Origin: Pseudeuparius sepicola
Taxonomy: Eukaryota > Arthropoda > Insecta > Coleoptera > Anthribidae
Length of the DNA: 64,000 nt
Direction of reading: 5' to 3'
Assembly (NCBI GenBank): GCA_963920635.1
Contig: OY987299.1
Location: forward strand, 65,578,692 to 65,642,691
Below, one piece after another: positions 47,216 through 58,283 of the stretch; the first letter of the stretch is position 1; each line of letters opens with the position of its first letter. The position numbers and the translations under genes were made by a program. A model generated the notes under the pieces. That model saw nothing but the letters and a program-made list of their open reading frames with translations, ran no database searches and had not been told where the DNA came from.

Positions 47216-48520
47216 AGAATAGAATAAGTTTTTATTTTGAGAACTATACAGGCAGATAGAAACAAGTCAACATAGAACAAGAAAATAATATAAAATAATA
47301 TTGATACAATGTACAGGGTTATATCAACCTAATCTAAACATACATTAGTTTGTCACTGCATGGACTTACAGTAATTAGTGAATTCTAAAATACTATAAAA
47401 GGATTTTGAACACAAAAGCTTCCTTGGATGTTTCTTTAATACATTTGACGATGGAATTGTTTTTTGTGAAATTGGAAGCAGGTTGAAAAGTTTACTTCCA
47501 GAAAACAAAGGAGACTTTTTGTAACATTCCAAATGATGCATCTCCGCCATTAAATAAATCATGTTTATTTCTTGTATTATATTCGTGATATAATCATCGA
47601 AATGTAAGAATATTATATTTGGTGAATGTTGGTTGCCATGTTTCCCTATGTGGTAGATCGAAGATTAAATCAATAATTCTCTTTTGCAGGACAAACACGT
47701 GAGAAATATGAGAGGCTCGCCCCCAAACAATAATTTTGTAGGACATAGCAGAATATGTTAAAGCGTAGTATACGTCAATCAATACATGTCTCAACATTGT
47801 TTTTTTAGCGTGTTTAGAACATAAAAACTACTATTTAAGTTTTTTGCAAACAATGTCTATTTGGGAGGCCCATGTTAGATGGTTGTCTAGAAAAGTAACC
47901 ATTTCAGATGAATTAATTTTATTAAACTGGAAGTCAAAATAAAAAGAAGATCTTAACTAAAAAAGGTGGTTTTACCGTAATTTATCATGAGATTGTTGGC
48001 TGCACACCAGTTATTGCTGTAAGATGGTTTTCACTTTGTCACAGATCACAGATCTCCGAAGAAATATTGTCTGGTAAGTCATTAATAAAAATTAGAAATT
48101 TGAGAGTGGCAAAAATACTTCCTTGGGGCATCTCGAGATTGTTTTTAAAAGTGTTGGAGTAATTATTGGCTATTTTTACCCTAAGGTATCTATCGGAAAG
48201 GAAGGACTCTATCCAACCATTTATGTTATTTCTTACTCCCACTCTATGTAAATTTTCTATCGCAAATTATTTATCTAGCATATCAAATGCACGACTCAAA
48301 TCAAAAGAAATAGATAAAACAACTTTGTTATTATCTAATTTTTTGCAAACAGTGAAGTCGGTGATAACAGTATCTGTGGACAGTTGACCACTAAAGTCAT
48401 GTTGATTGTACCTAAAATTATTGTCCAATTGTGAGTCCAAATTTTCGGGATCACCTTTTTTGAGAATAGGCTAAAGATATTAATTTACGAGGAAAGACTC
48501 CTTTAATTAAATTGTTGAAA
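47216..48520 (-). pseudogene. LINE ORF2 (RT) and 3' end, minus strand
   Basis: Read on the minus strand from about 48520: PELADLFNNLIKGVFPRK, SISFDLSRAFDMLD (catalytic Asp of motif A, 48300-48260), WIESFLSDRYLRVKI, then MPQGSIFATLKFLIFINDLP at about 48140-48065 (motif B, P-Q-G-S). The YADD block is lost. The thumb follows with VDVYYALTYSAMSYKIIVWG-like text (47797-47700) and VLQKRIIDLIFDLPHRETW. The 3' end lies near 47216-47225, with an ATTCT-repeat tail following AAAACTT. Multiple stops and frameshifts. Jockey/CR1-like. Confidence 0.8.
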
Positions 48521-48739
48521 AGATCCGCTAGCTCAGGGGACACAATTGCCACAGTTTTTTATTTTGAATAAAGGTACAGTTCGAAAAACATATTTTTCCC
48601 TTCTACAGAAGTTCTGCAATTTAAATGGAACTTGGTGCAGTTCTTTAGTCGCTGAAGTGCAACAATTCTATATAAAAACAATTTATTCCCATCGCCTAAA
48701 GGCGGTAAATGGGGTAACAATCACAAAGGGTTTTATACT

Positions 48740-48926
48740 TTTGTAGCTTTTTTTGGTCTTGCAGGTTCATCATTTTAGTGCATGTTTTCATTTTGCAACA
48801 AAAGGGTACTCTTGTTCTATAATGATAAAATCAACCGGCTGTGTTGAAATCGGAAAATGTGCCCCAAAACACCTGTTAGCTCCAAAATTTGAAAAATAAA
48901 ATTTTCAACTACTGTTTGGGAAATAT
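48740..48926 (+). repeat. repeat family R, copy 1 (partial)
   Basis: Matches 54029-54190 (reverse) and 59745-59910. Shared blocks: ATCATTTTAGTGCAT, GGTACTCTTGTT and CCAAAACACCTGTTAGCTCC-like. It ends TTTTCAACTAC, after which the other copies continue into a MITE but this one does not. Confidence 0.75.
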
Positions 48927-50551
48927 TGAATAATTTCTTTTTCTTTATAAATATAAATAAATTCTTAGAATAAGTGTATAATGATTTTACTCAATACAAA
49001 AATAAATTCTTCGTGTTATTTACCAAATTTCAAATCGCGCTTTTTTTGCGTCTCCAGGTATATAAGACTTGTCATACTCCCGTCAAAACCTCTGGCGTGA
49101 AAAGCAGCAGAAGTCTTCGTTCACCTTTGATGCAGTTTCTCCAAATTACTACGGTTAGCCGCTAGAGGTCAGTGGGTAGACATTTCTTATAACTGCGCGC
49201 AATAATTAATCGTTTCTCAAAGCTCAATCTCTCGTTCTCTCATACAGTCCACTACTCGTTTCACTGCTCAACATTATATGATCCTTTACGCGCCGGATAT
49301 TTTATTTTACATTTGTCAATTTATTTTTGCATAAAAAATAAGTAAAACTGGCATTTCTCGAATTAAAATTTTAATAAAAATTGCTTAAAACTCAAGGTAA
49401 CTGCAAAAATTGGTTTGCTTGAATCGACGGCACAGAACAAGTAGTACTCTTTTTTATTATTATTTATGTCCTCAGCAAGCTTCGCTTATATTGTCACAAC
49501 CGGTCATATTTCTATTCATACTTCGCGCTATTGTTCTCAAAATATTTGTGTAAAATTTGTTCAATAACTTTGCATACTTTTATTGATTTGTGTTACGCTT
49601 TGAACTCAACATAATTTTAAAAAAATGTCTCACTTTCAGAAGATAAAGCTATTAAATGTTTTTTTATCAAAATGCTGTAAACAGACATTGAACATTTGTA
49701 CATTTTTGCTGAATCTGCTCCAACTAATAATAAAGTCAAAGATGAATTTAAGATAAGATAAGAGCAACTTGAATAAATCTATTCTGATTATTGCAAAAAT
49801 CATTCAAATCTTTTCTCCTCGTTATCTCTCACTGAAAATCCAAATCTAAAAAACGAAGATAAAATACAAAGGAGTGTTCTTACAATGTTCGTATCTACAC
49901 CGTATTTACATAAAAATAAATAGTGAATAAATATGAACAACCAACCAAAAAGAGACTATTTAGACATTACCCCACCTTTTATAGACAGAAAATTAAAAAA
50001 TATAACAGGAAGTAAACTTAAACTTGGGTGTTGTGCAAACCACGTGCAAACCGCAAACAGAGAATTTCTCTGGTCAGCCGGCCAGCGTTCGCCACAGAAA
50101 TGGAAATAACGGTGCTGGCCATTGGCGTTCCCCGTTTGTCAAATGTCAAACTCATCACGTCATGCTACGTCACACACTTCATTTTAACAACTACAGGTCG
50201 GTAATGAGGACGTTTTGTAAAATCCATTCGACTATTAGTAAGATTTTAGTTTTATCGCGAGTTTTTTACCACCTTGCCATTTTATGTCAACACAGCCTCG
50301 ACCACCTTCTTTAAAAACCAACCAAAAAATATGTCGAAATCTCCCATCATACAAAACTGTTATAAATGTGAACTTAAATAAACAATTTCTCACAAATACA
50401 ATGAGAATTGACCACTCCGTTATTTTGTCTAATTTTCAATAGCCACAAAAATGTTTTCTTTAATTCAAGTTTTTCAGGTACATTTTTTTAATGATATATT
50501 TGTATTTTCAAAAGGGATCTGTAATATTTCCTCCTATCATCTCCACATTAG
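48927..50551. other. intronic gap
   Basis: Nothing recognised. Modestly GC-rich patches at 49040-49190 and 50030-50180 have no coding signature that I can identify. Confidence 0.5.
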
Positions 50552-50616
50552 TAGGGTGAGCATGCTGCTTTGAGACCCTAGAGTTCAAGCTCTGAAGGTT
50601 AAACTCAGAGGTGACA
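50552..50616 (-). repeat. repeat family S, single copy
   Basis: Reverse complement of part of the tandem unit at 55415-55578 (TTTAACCTTCAGAG and GAACTCTAGGGT blocks). Confidence 0.65.
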
Positions 50617-51820
50617 GCTCATTAGAATTTAGGTAACCTCTCCTGCAAATTATAACGGCAGTTTCGGCCTGGCTATTGAAACCGGTTATATCTGGCTCAA
50701 TTAGGATACTTGAAATAAGATACAGTTTTAAAACAATTACAAGGGTTGAAATGGTTTACAAAAAAATTAGTAGTTGAAATTTGTTAACAATATAAAACTG
50801 GTATTAAATAGGCTGTTATAACCTTGAGGAGTTGTTAAGTTAAATGATTACAAAATTAGAGTTGAGACAAATTCGTTATGAGAGAATTGAAAGTCCAAAG
50901 CCGCTAAATACTGATACGAGACCACGTGAAAGTTCGACAAACTCAAAAGTGACAAAGTTCTGCACGTCTGATCTTACTTTTGGAACACTTCAACAGAGAA
51001 ACACCTTACATGTATATTCGAAGCCTTGGGAGTGCCAACAGCCCTCGACCAACTTTCCGTTGTAGTTTCGACAAAGTTCGTTCGAAGTTCCCGATGAAAC
51101 TCCATGTTGCAAGCTCAGTGTCCTTGCCAAGTCAGCTGCCCCAGTATCAGCCAGTGGTCGGCAGATCGTAGGAACGTGTTCACCGTGTCAGTCGACTGGT
51201 GTTCGCTCGTGTAGATCGTGCATGAAATAAAGTCAAGTGAATTAGGCAGTGCTAAAGCCTTGTCAGTATACCGCTTATTTACAAAAGAAATTCAGATAAT
51301 ATTAATTGACTTAAAGTTTATAAAGAACTATATAAATTCAAAAATACAAGTAAGTTAAATCCCATATATATTAATAACCCTCAACGATATTCATGAATAT
51401 TTTTCCCCCGTTATATTAAATGGCAATTTGAAAACACAAGCTTGACGTGACTAACTGCAAGCCAATGCGAGATAGTTGTCGATTCGGTTAATTAAAAAAA
51501 TATTGCAAGTTTGTAAATGACAAGAAAAATTGAACTAATTGAGATCACAATACCTTGAAACGACTAAAATTTGCAAAAATATTTAGTGAATAAACCCGAA
51601 ATAATTCTGTCTTGGTCTTCGACTAATAATGAAACTGAAATGTTACGACAAAAACAAAAACACGGTCAGGTAGTCAAACCTTGTGTGCTATTTTAAAACC
51701 ATGTGATCACCGACAATATATATGTACCCCCAAACTCAATAGAGCAGCACACAGCAGGACAAGGCAACCACGCTTATTTCTTGACCACGATCAAGAAAGA
51801 AGCGTGCAGAAAGAACAGGC
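50617..51820. other. intronic gap with a GC-richer, possibly LTR-like block
   Basis: 50880-51290 is GC-richer and ends with AATAAAG near 51227, which could be the end of an LTR, but no paired copy or target duplication was found. Confidence 0.3.
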
Positions 51821-51891
51821 ACAGGTGAGTCATACAAATATGGATTGACCAAAAAAATTATAATGAAATAATTTTTCAATAACTCACCTGT
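51821..51891. repeat. ACAGGTGAGT...ACTCACCTGT inverted pair
   Basis: Perfect 10-bp inverted repeat (51821-51830, 51882-51891) around an AT-rich 51-bp spacer. Each side has the consensus of a 5' splice site reading inwards. Similar pairs occur at 4283/4477, 32840/32904 and 56682/56748. 51892-52570 shows nothing else recognisable. Confidence 0.6.
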
Positions 51892-52571
51892 CCTTTTTGC
51901 TCGGTCCTGTCCGGTGCCTTTGCTCCCCGAGTAGCAAAACAACACAGTCCAAGCAGTCGGCCGCAACTGCTACCACGCGCCCTTAACCTCAAAATGGCCG
52001 TCCTATTCGACGTCCTCGAAAATCCAAAAAATCAAAGCCGGTGATGATCACATGAAAATACAAAAATAAGGCATTAAATAGTTGCACTAAAACAATATAC
52101 AGCAAATAGGCACACAAGATTACGACGTCTTTCCACTCCTGTTTGACAATCTTCACAAAATACTAAAATTTAGCTCTTGATCTACTGAAGTCAGCGCTCA
52201 TATAGAAAATCGATTTTTGAACCTTAAAAATATGTTACCAGGTCGCAGAACCAGACCCAGTCAGTTGTTAACCGAGCAGATTACTCGAACCTGAGTACTG
52301 ACCACAATAGATCCATGGCTGAACCAAGCCGAATGACTTACCACATATGTTACAGTGTACTCTAAGGTTCAACGTACCTCGGATTTTAACAGATGTTTTC
52401 GTATTCACTACGTCACATTAGAAATCGATATCACAAAACAAGTTTAGTGAACTGATATTCAACTGAATCAAATTCGAACTTGCGATTTCAAACCAAAATA
52501 CTCAAATTATGTGTTGAAGGTCGATAATATTATTTCAAAACGTAGTAATGGGGTTTTATCAAAAAATTCCG

Positions 52572-53805
52572 TTACAAAATTCGTCGTAAAATTTTTGTTA
52601 GTGGGTTGTAAGCAAATAGTTTATCATGTAGTATTAAACAATATGCTGATGTTTTGTCAGGCATATCTTTATTTGCTTCAAATTCTACTCTTATTACAAT
52701 AGGTCCTACTTTAACAGCATCTTTCTGGCATATACAATTCATGTATGAAATTGATGCAATTTCATGAAATTTTTTAGGTGAGAAAACAGGTTCCATATCA
52801 GCAGTAACATTCCCCCTTTTGTTTGTTTGAAATGCAACAATCACGTGAAGCGGTGTTTCAACTTTTGTGGAAGTTTTTACAGGCCAATATGTCTGGTAGT
52901 TTTCAGTAACTCTGGATATTCTATAAGTTCACAATTTCTAAACGCTATGAAAATTTCATCTCCTTAACCCTTTCGGGACCGGACCCGGACAAACACGCAT
53001 ATAAAAGTTGAGTCAGTGGGACCGGAACCGACTATAAACGCAAGCAGGGAGGCATGAGAAAGGACTGGAACCGGACGGACACGCGTTGACTACGGATACA
53101 TTGGAACGCCTACTTTACATTGGCCATGCCCCCAAATTAATGTCATTGGCTGATTTTCTAGTAATGGCATCTAGTTGGGTGGACCTTCTAGTAAAAAAAA
53201 CTTACTTGTGCACTTAAATACATCAATAAATTCGAACACAAGCTCATTTGCATGTGGGTGCATGCAAAAAATGACTTATATTGTGAAAAGATCTGTTGTT
53301 ATGTAATGACTGTTTTGCAATTAAGGACCGGAACCGTACTTACATGCATGCGTTTCCTGCTGTGGTCCACTGGGCATAGATCCTCAGGCGGCCGCAGTCC
53401 CGAAAGGGTTAATTAGTTTTGCAAAATACAATTCCCTTTCTATATCAACGACAACGTGAGGTACCACCCACTTTATTTTGTGTATCTTTGGAATTTCGTT
53501 TGGATCTGTGCTCACTGCGGCATTTTTATCATAGTTTGTTCTAACTAAAATTAATTCTTGCCTAGCATTTAAAAGAACCGTTTTAAAATCTTCGAATAAT
53601 CCCATTATTGTGTTCATAGGAATACACACATTAAAGTGTCCTTTGGAATCAACCAATTTATTTTCTTGATTTAACAACCAACCGGCATTATGTAATTTTT
53701 ATATTTAATTTTCGGTGTGGGACAAATAACCCTTAATTGTGGAACTTATACCAACATCCCTAACGGAATCGATCGTAACACCATTTAATCGAAAATTGTC
53801 ATGTA
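52572..53805 (-). pseudogene. virus-like / Maverick-associated protein gene, interrupted
   Basis: Three minus-strand pieces in one order. First is a short amino part (about 53795-53690: NFRLNGVTIDSVRDVG and GYLSHTEN). Second is 53677-53420, with GHFNVCIPMNTIMGLFEDF, NARQELILVRTNYDKNA and WVVPHVVVDIERELYFAKL. Third, after the 441-bp MITE, is 52960-52572, with FRNCELIEYPELLKTTRHIG, HVIVAFQTNKRGNVTADM and YCLILHDKLFAYNPLTKILR. A frameshift lies near 52870, and a segment is missing near 52790. The pattern resembles a family of insect proteins often labelled F54H12.2-like, which I associate, without certainty, with Maverick/Polinton or related virus-like elements. Function unproven; the copy is dead. 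Confidence 0.55.
52968..53408. mobile_element. piggyBac-type MITE, 441 bp, TTAA duplication
   Basis: TIRs CCCTTTCGGGAC (52968) and GTCCCGAAAGGG (53408), flanked by TTAA on both sides (52964-52967, 53409-53412). The interior is GC-richer and repeats GGACCGGA motifs (52977, 53019, 53068, 53324). It is inserted in the virus-like gene fragment. Confidence 0.92.
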
Positions 53806-53815
53806 CCGCTTTCAA

Positions 53816-54026
53816 GTGTTACAGATCAAATGTACCATTTAAAGTGAAAAAAAATATATCTATAAACAACGTACCACAAATTTTTCGCTTTCAAGATGGA
53901 AAGGATTGAATTTGGCAAAATTTTGACACTCTATTTCAAGAAAACCAATGTTGTTTTGACCAATTCCCATTTGGTATTTTTTTCATCATATTGAATGTAC
54001 ATTTGATCTGTAACATTTGAAAGCGG
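53816..54026. mobile_element. MITE-C, 211 bp, intact copy
   Basis: TIRs of about 30 bp (CCGCTTTCAAGTGTTACAGA at the left, complement ending TTGAAAGCGG at the right), flanked by TA (53814-53815, 54027-54028). A second copy at 59911-61784 is split by two insertions. Confidence 0.85.
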
Positions 54027-54028
54027 TA

Positions 54029-54502
54029 GGTGAAAATTTTATGTTTCGAATATCGAAGTCAACAGGTGTTTTGGGGCACATTTTGCCGATTTCAACGCAA
54101 AAGTTGATTTGATCGTTATGAAACAAGAGTACCTTTTTCCTGCATAATGAAAAGATGCACTAAAATGATGGACCTCCAGGACCAAAAAGATAACCTCAAA
54201 AAAGTTATGAGTAAAAGCATACTCCAAAAACAGCGCAAGTGGCGCCCTCTGTGAGATAAGGCAAAATTAATATTTTCAGCTTATTATCCGTCGCCAAAAA
54301 CATAGCAGTGCCAAATTTCAGTTCAGCAGCTTGATTAGTTTGGGACATGTAGCCATAATTCAATTTCAAAAATGAACTTCAGCGCTCTGTATCACTTAAA
54401 CAAACGATATTTCTACAAGGCATATTGGCCTCAATTGTCACATTTTGGCCCAAAATATATGCAGTTGCTCTATGTCCCATTATTTTTGGGGCACCCTGTA
54501 TA
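54029..54502 (-). repeat. repeat family R, longest copy
   Basis: From the MITE-C edge to TATACAGGGTGCCCC (complement at 54491-54502). Other copies are at 48740-48926, 59466-59910 and 63965-64000. The CAGGGTGCCCC tip beside TA suggests a DNA-transposon origin. A short common open frame (VLEVHHFSASFHYAGKRYSC) is shared by copies but is not a known protein. Confidence 0.75.
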
Positions 54503-54614
54503 GTTGTGTATTTACTTTGATGAAAGTAATATTTTGATTAATATTATAAACTTTAGTTAACAAATTGAGTTGTTCTTGTTGATAAGTGTTTTTATAACAC
54601 ATGAAGTTGTTGAT

Positions 54615-54800
54615 TTTCAATTTAATATTGAATATTTCACAATTTGAAATTGTTAATTCTCAATTTGATATTGACTATTCCCAATTTGAAGTTGTCTATT
54701 TACAATTTGATATTGATTAATCCCAATTTGAAGTTGACTATTCTCAATTTGAAGTTCATTATTCCCAATTTGAAATTGATTATTCCTAATTTGAGGTTGA
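54615..54800 (+). repeat. minisatellite, about 24-bp unit, about 8 copies
   Basis: Degenerate tandem array of CAATTTGAARTTGAYTATTC-type units. The leucine/isoleucine/asparagine-rich frame read across it is a repeat artefact. Confidence 0.85.
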
Positions 54801-54819
54801 AAAGGTATAGTCACTATCG

Positions 54820-55145
54820 CCATCACTGTCATAAAATATATCTATAAGCGAGTTAATATCCAAAACGCTGGCTACATCTTCAATTGATATATATCTTATT
54901 ATCTATTTTACATTCCTATCCAAATTCAACATTTTGAGTCCCAAAGCAAAACTTTTTATATTCTTATCTTCCAAAAATTGTTCACACAATTCCAGAGCAC
55001 TTCCTTATCTTTTTGCATGCTCAATACACTCTTCTACAGGTACATATATCGCCTTGTGTTCAGCATCAAATTTTAAATTGGAAAAAAATTGTCTCGACTT
55101 TTCAACACCGCTTTGTAGATCATGTACTTCCGGATATTTTATATA
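54820..55145 (-). pseudogene. unrecognised protein fragment beside the virus-like gene
   Basis: Minus-strand translation from about 55139: KYPEVHDLQSGVEKSRQFFS, NLKFDAEHKAIYVPVEECIE, HAKR, a stop near 55005, then GSALELCEQFLEDKNIKSFA and LGLKMLNLD, running to about 54840. The amphipathic, gap-free character across the single stop suggests a real former gene. I cannot name it. It lies about 1.3 kb upstream (in transcription sense) of the virus-like gene on the same strand, separated by the R repeat and the minisatellite, so it may be part of the same element. Confidence 0.45.
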
Positions 55146-55414
55146 ACACATCCACATTTTAGTCTATAATACTGTTACACATCGTTCACAAAACTGAAGA
55201 AGCTCTGAATTATTTTATTTAAAAATTAAATTTTGTTGGTGGGGATAAATGAGGGGTGGGGGTATATGAACCTTTCACATTAGGTATTTTTATTAAATAA
55301 AAAATCCTGGGTAGTAATTAATAAAATTCATATGGAATACATCCCAGGCATATAATCAAGTTGGCCAGACGTCTAAGACATTGTTTACCTAAATTTCAAT
55401 GTGTTGTCACCTTA

Positions 55415-55715
55415 GAGTTTAACCTTCAGAGTTTGAACTCTAGGGTTCTAGGTCAAATTATCTCAAAGCCTACTCACATTCATCAATAAACTTGTCTGCG
55501 TTTTAAAATTTAAGTACAGGGGGTATCTGTTCATGATATTACAAAGCCTGTACATAGGTCGAATACCTTATCCCCTCGGAGTTTAACTTTCAGAGTTTGA
55601 AGTCTAGGGTTCAGTCACATTCACCAATAAACTTGTCTGCCTTATCAAGTATAAGTACAGGGGTTATCCGTTCATGATGTTACAAAGCCTGTACATAGGT
55701 AGCATACCTTCCTAT
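55415..55715 (+). repeat. repeat family S, tandem pair (about 160-bp unit)
   Basis: Unit 1 at 55415-55578 and unit 2 at 55579-55715 share GAGTTTAACYTTCAGAGTTT, CAATAAACTTGTCTGC, GTTCATGAT and TTACAAAGCCTGTACATAGG. A related single copy is inverted at 50552-50616. 55146-55414 shows nothing else. Confidence 0.85.
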
Positions 55716-56559
55716 AAGTTATACCCATATTGCTTTTGCCTTTGTGGGAATTATTTCGTTACAATCTCTCTTTGAAATCCCGACATGAAAAGTATGATTT
55801 GTATAACAAAAATTTGCACCAAGTCATTGCACCAACATCACGGCGACCTAAATTTTGTACCCCTTTTTGGTGCATAACGTTTAAATGCATTATTCCTTTC
55901 CAATTAATAAAATACACTCAGTATATTATCATTTTAAAAATATTGTCTACTACCTGCAACCCCATATTAGCGTTTTAAGAATATTGCCCTACTATCTGCA
56001 ATCCCATATACAAGCTGATGTATAATATATTCCCTACTCGATTTAGAGCTTGTTATTTGAAAACCAAAATATTGAACCGTATAAAAAGGTATGTGCCTGT
56101 TGCAAAAGTGTTTGATTGAATTGAAGGTATGTACTTACTGTTAGAACAACTGCATTGTTGTAAACACTGTCGGACGTAAATCATACAATATTCACTTCAA
56201 TCAGATTTTGTAATCAATTAGCATAATGATGCTAACTTCATGTCTATTTGGTCTTTATTTTCGGCAGTGTCTTTCTAGTCCAGCTCTCCATGGTAAGAGT
56301 TTGCCAGAATTGACATATGATACACGAACCTGTTCTTTAGATTGCGAAAAAAACTATAAATAGGACCGGTGACGAAAAATCAAGGACTTCCTTTTCGAAC
56401 ACTCATGGTAGAGGTCAGGTGAAATTCGGTTTTGAATTTTCGGTCTAGAAAGAGAAAACCCCCTTTTAAAGCCTAATTTTTTGCCTTACGGACGGCTTAA
56501 GTAGTTCTGTATACAATGTGCATTTATTTTTTACAGTTCTAATATAAGTTTCTGCTTTT
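55716..56559. other. intronic gap
   Basis: AT-rich sequence; no gene or element end recognised. A short direct repeat near 55930-56010 (ATATTGYCYACTAYCTGCAA) is visible. Confidence 0.45.
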
Positions 56560-57415
56560 TTTTTAGACGTGCTCCGAGCATGTGCCTTGAGGTCTGGGTG
56601 TACGATTCCCACGCATTTTCCGAGTTCCAGCAGCAACCTGCGACAAGTGGACCATGGATGGAATCCAGTGAACACAGTCTGGGTGAGTTAGCTGCTTGAT
56701 TTTATTAATTTTCTTATTAATAAACGATTTTAACCACTTCTTGAAGCAACTCTCACCTAGGCCTGTTCACCCTTTTTTTCTGTGGTCTACACGCTGCCAG
56801 TTGTGGCCATAATTTGGTTATAAATTTATGTTTTATTTGCACAGACATAGATAACGTTGGTTATCTAGCCTTTGTGGCTGTCATATCTCTTATCTTGTGT
56901 TTTAAGATTGAACGGAGAAGTCGCCATATCTTTGTCTTATTTAATTTTAGCTTTTCTGTAATTTAGTAGGTACAAGTCAAATTTGTTCCATTTAAATAAT
57001 TAAGTCAGGTTTTGCCCAGATAAATATATTTCGGTTTTCACTTGTAAATTTTGGTTAAGAGTCAGTTTACATCACTTAATTCATCGAAAGATTATATCGT
57101 TGAGTATAAGTAAATTTTAGTCACGAAATCTCTACAGATTGTTTGGTTATTTCTTTTATATCTCTACTTTTAAGTAATTTAGAATTTACCATTGTAAAAA
57201 CATCTATTTTTGGACTGCAGTTTTTTTCGGAGATTGTTCTGGTGCTTTCTTTAACATGCATTCAACTATGTGAGCAAAGCACCAACGGACTACAGACCAA
57301 CACATCAACCTTACGACACAGTCTGTCAGGGTGTCACACATCGTCCAGCCCCAGCTTGAAACATCCACGTCCCAACCTTGAGTCTAGCTGTGGTCTATTC
57401 TATCCCATCCTAAAG
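56560..57415. repeat. unclassified element, LTR-like, copy D
   Basis: Same layout as 32700-33990: GC-richer leader, GGTGAGTT (56682), an AT-rich spacer of about 60 bp, AACTCTCACC (56748-56757) plus TAGG, a long AT-rich part, then a CA-rich block (57275-57400) with CCAGCC, CCACGTC and GTGGTCT motifs also seen near 33540-33615. Cut at its right end by an R1-type LINE tail. Confidence 0.4.
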
Positions 57416-57420
57416 TGTGC

Positions 57421-58028
57421 GGGGGGTGGCCGCCTTAAATCGGCCCGGCACGTAGGCCACAGTGCTCCCCTCCCACACCTATGAGGTGCAGATGGCGAGC
57501 CAGGCAACAGTGCCCAGTGAGGACCCTCACCACTCCCCTCAACTCTGTCCTAGGCAGACGTAGCAGCTCTCTAGACAAGACGGTCGACGGCCCACGAATC
57601 ATGAGCCTAGTCTGCCTCATCCCCAGAGCCCGGCGCCACTCCTCGACAAACCTGCCATGCAGCCATTCGTCCAGGGCCCCAATAGCGACCAGAGATGCAA
57701 TTCCCAATATTGTTTCAGGCTCCACCGATCTTCTCATGGATCCCTCTCTAGCCAGTAGGTCCACAGTCTCATTCCCCGTTATGCCCGAGTGACCAGGCAC
57801 CCACGGTGACCAAGTACGGTTAGCTCTCAACGCCTGTAAAGCCGCTTTGCTGTCAGAGAAGAAGGTCAGCCTCCGGCCCCTGATTCTGAGCCTGAGCGAT
57901 TTCTCTGCTCCCATCATGATGGCGAACACCTCCGCCTGAAATACGGTGGTGTGCTCCCCGAGGGGGGTAGTCAACCTCCTAACCAGTCCCTGACAGAAGG
58001 CTCCAGCCCCCGTTCCATTCCCCATTTT
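57421..58028 (-). mobile_element. R1-type LINE 3' fragment (RNase H), minus strand
   Basis: Minus-strand frame from 58028: KMGNGTGAGAFCQGLVRRLT, QAEVFAIMMGAEKSL, DSKAALQALRANR, WVPGHSGITGNETVDLLARE and the trailing region to GHCCLARHLHLIGVGGE. Closest to the 15.7-17.9 kb copy. A deletion at about 57477 removes the cysteine motif, and a second at about 57813 shortens the segment before WVPGH. It is 5'-truncated at the first RNase H motif; the 3' end is at about 57421. Confidence 0.85.
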
Positions 58029-58251
58029 AGCTGTGGTCATTACTACAATGATAAGCTTGGAGCAACGCTGGATAATCACCAGCGTTGACTATTTGAAGGT
58101 TTTTAAGGCTCTAATATTCTCAGTGCTTGAAAAGAAACTTTAAACGCTCGTGTGAACTTTTTGAGCTAGCAGTATTCTCGTATTTCAAAGATTGAAAATT
58201 TCTCGCAGTGGTTTTTGTCATTTTCAACAGTAAATAAATTATAAATTGTAG

Positions 58252-58283
58252 ACAATAAAGTTAAGTTTACTTAACTTTATTGT
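58252..58283. repeat. 32-bp palindrome containing AATAAA on both strands
   Basis: ACAATAAAGTTAAGT, TT, ACTTAACTTTATTGT: perfect 15-bp stem with a 2-base centre. Each strand carries AATAAAG, so it could act as a bidirectional poly(A) signal; no transcript evidence. The rest of 58029-58690 shows nothing recognised. Confidence 0.7.

Noticed and set aside
54644..54847. Leucine/isoleucine/asparagine-rich repeat protein
   Set aside because: Artefact of the 24-bp minisatellite.
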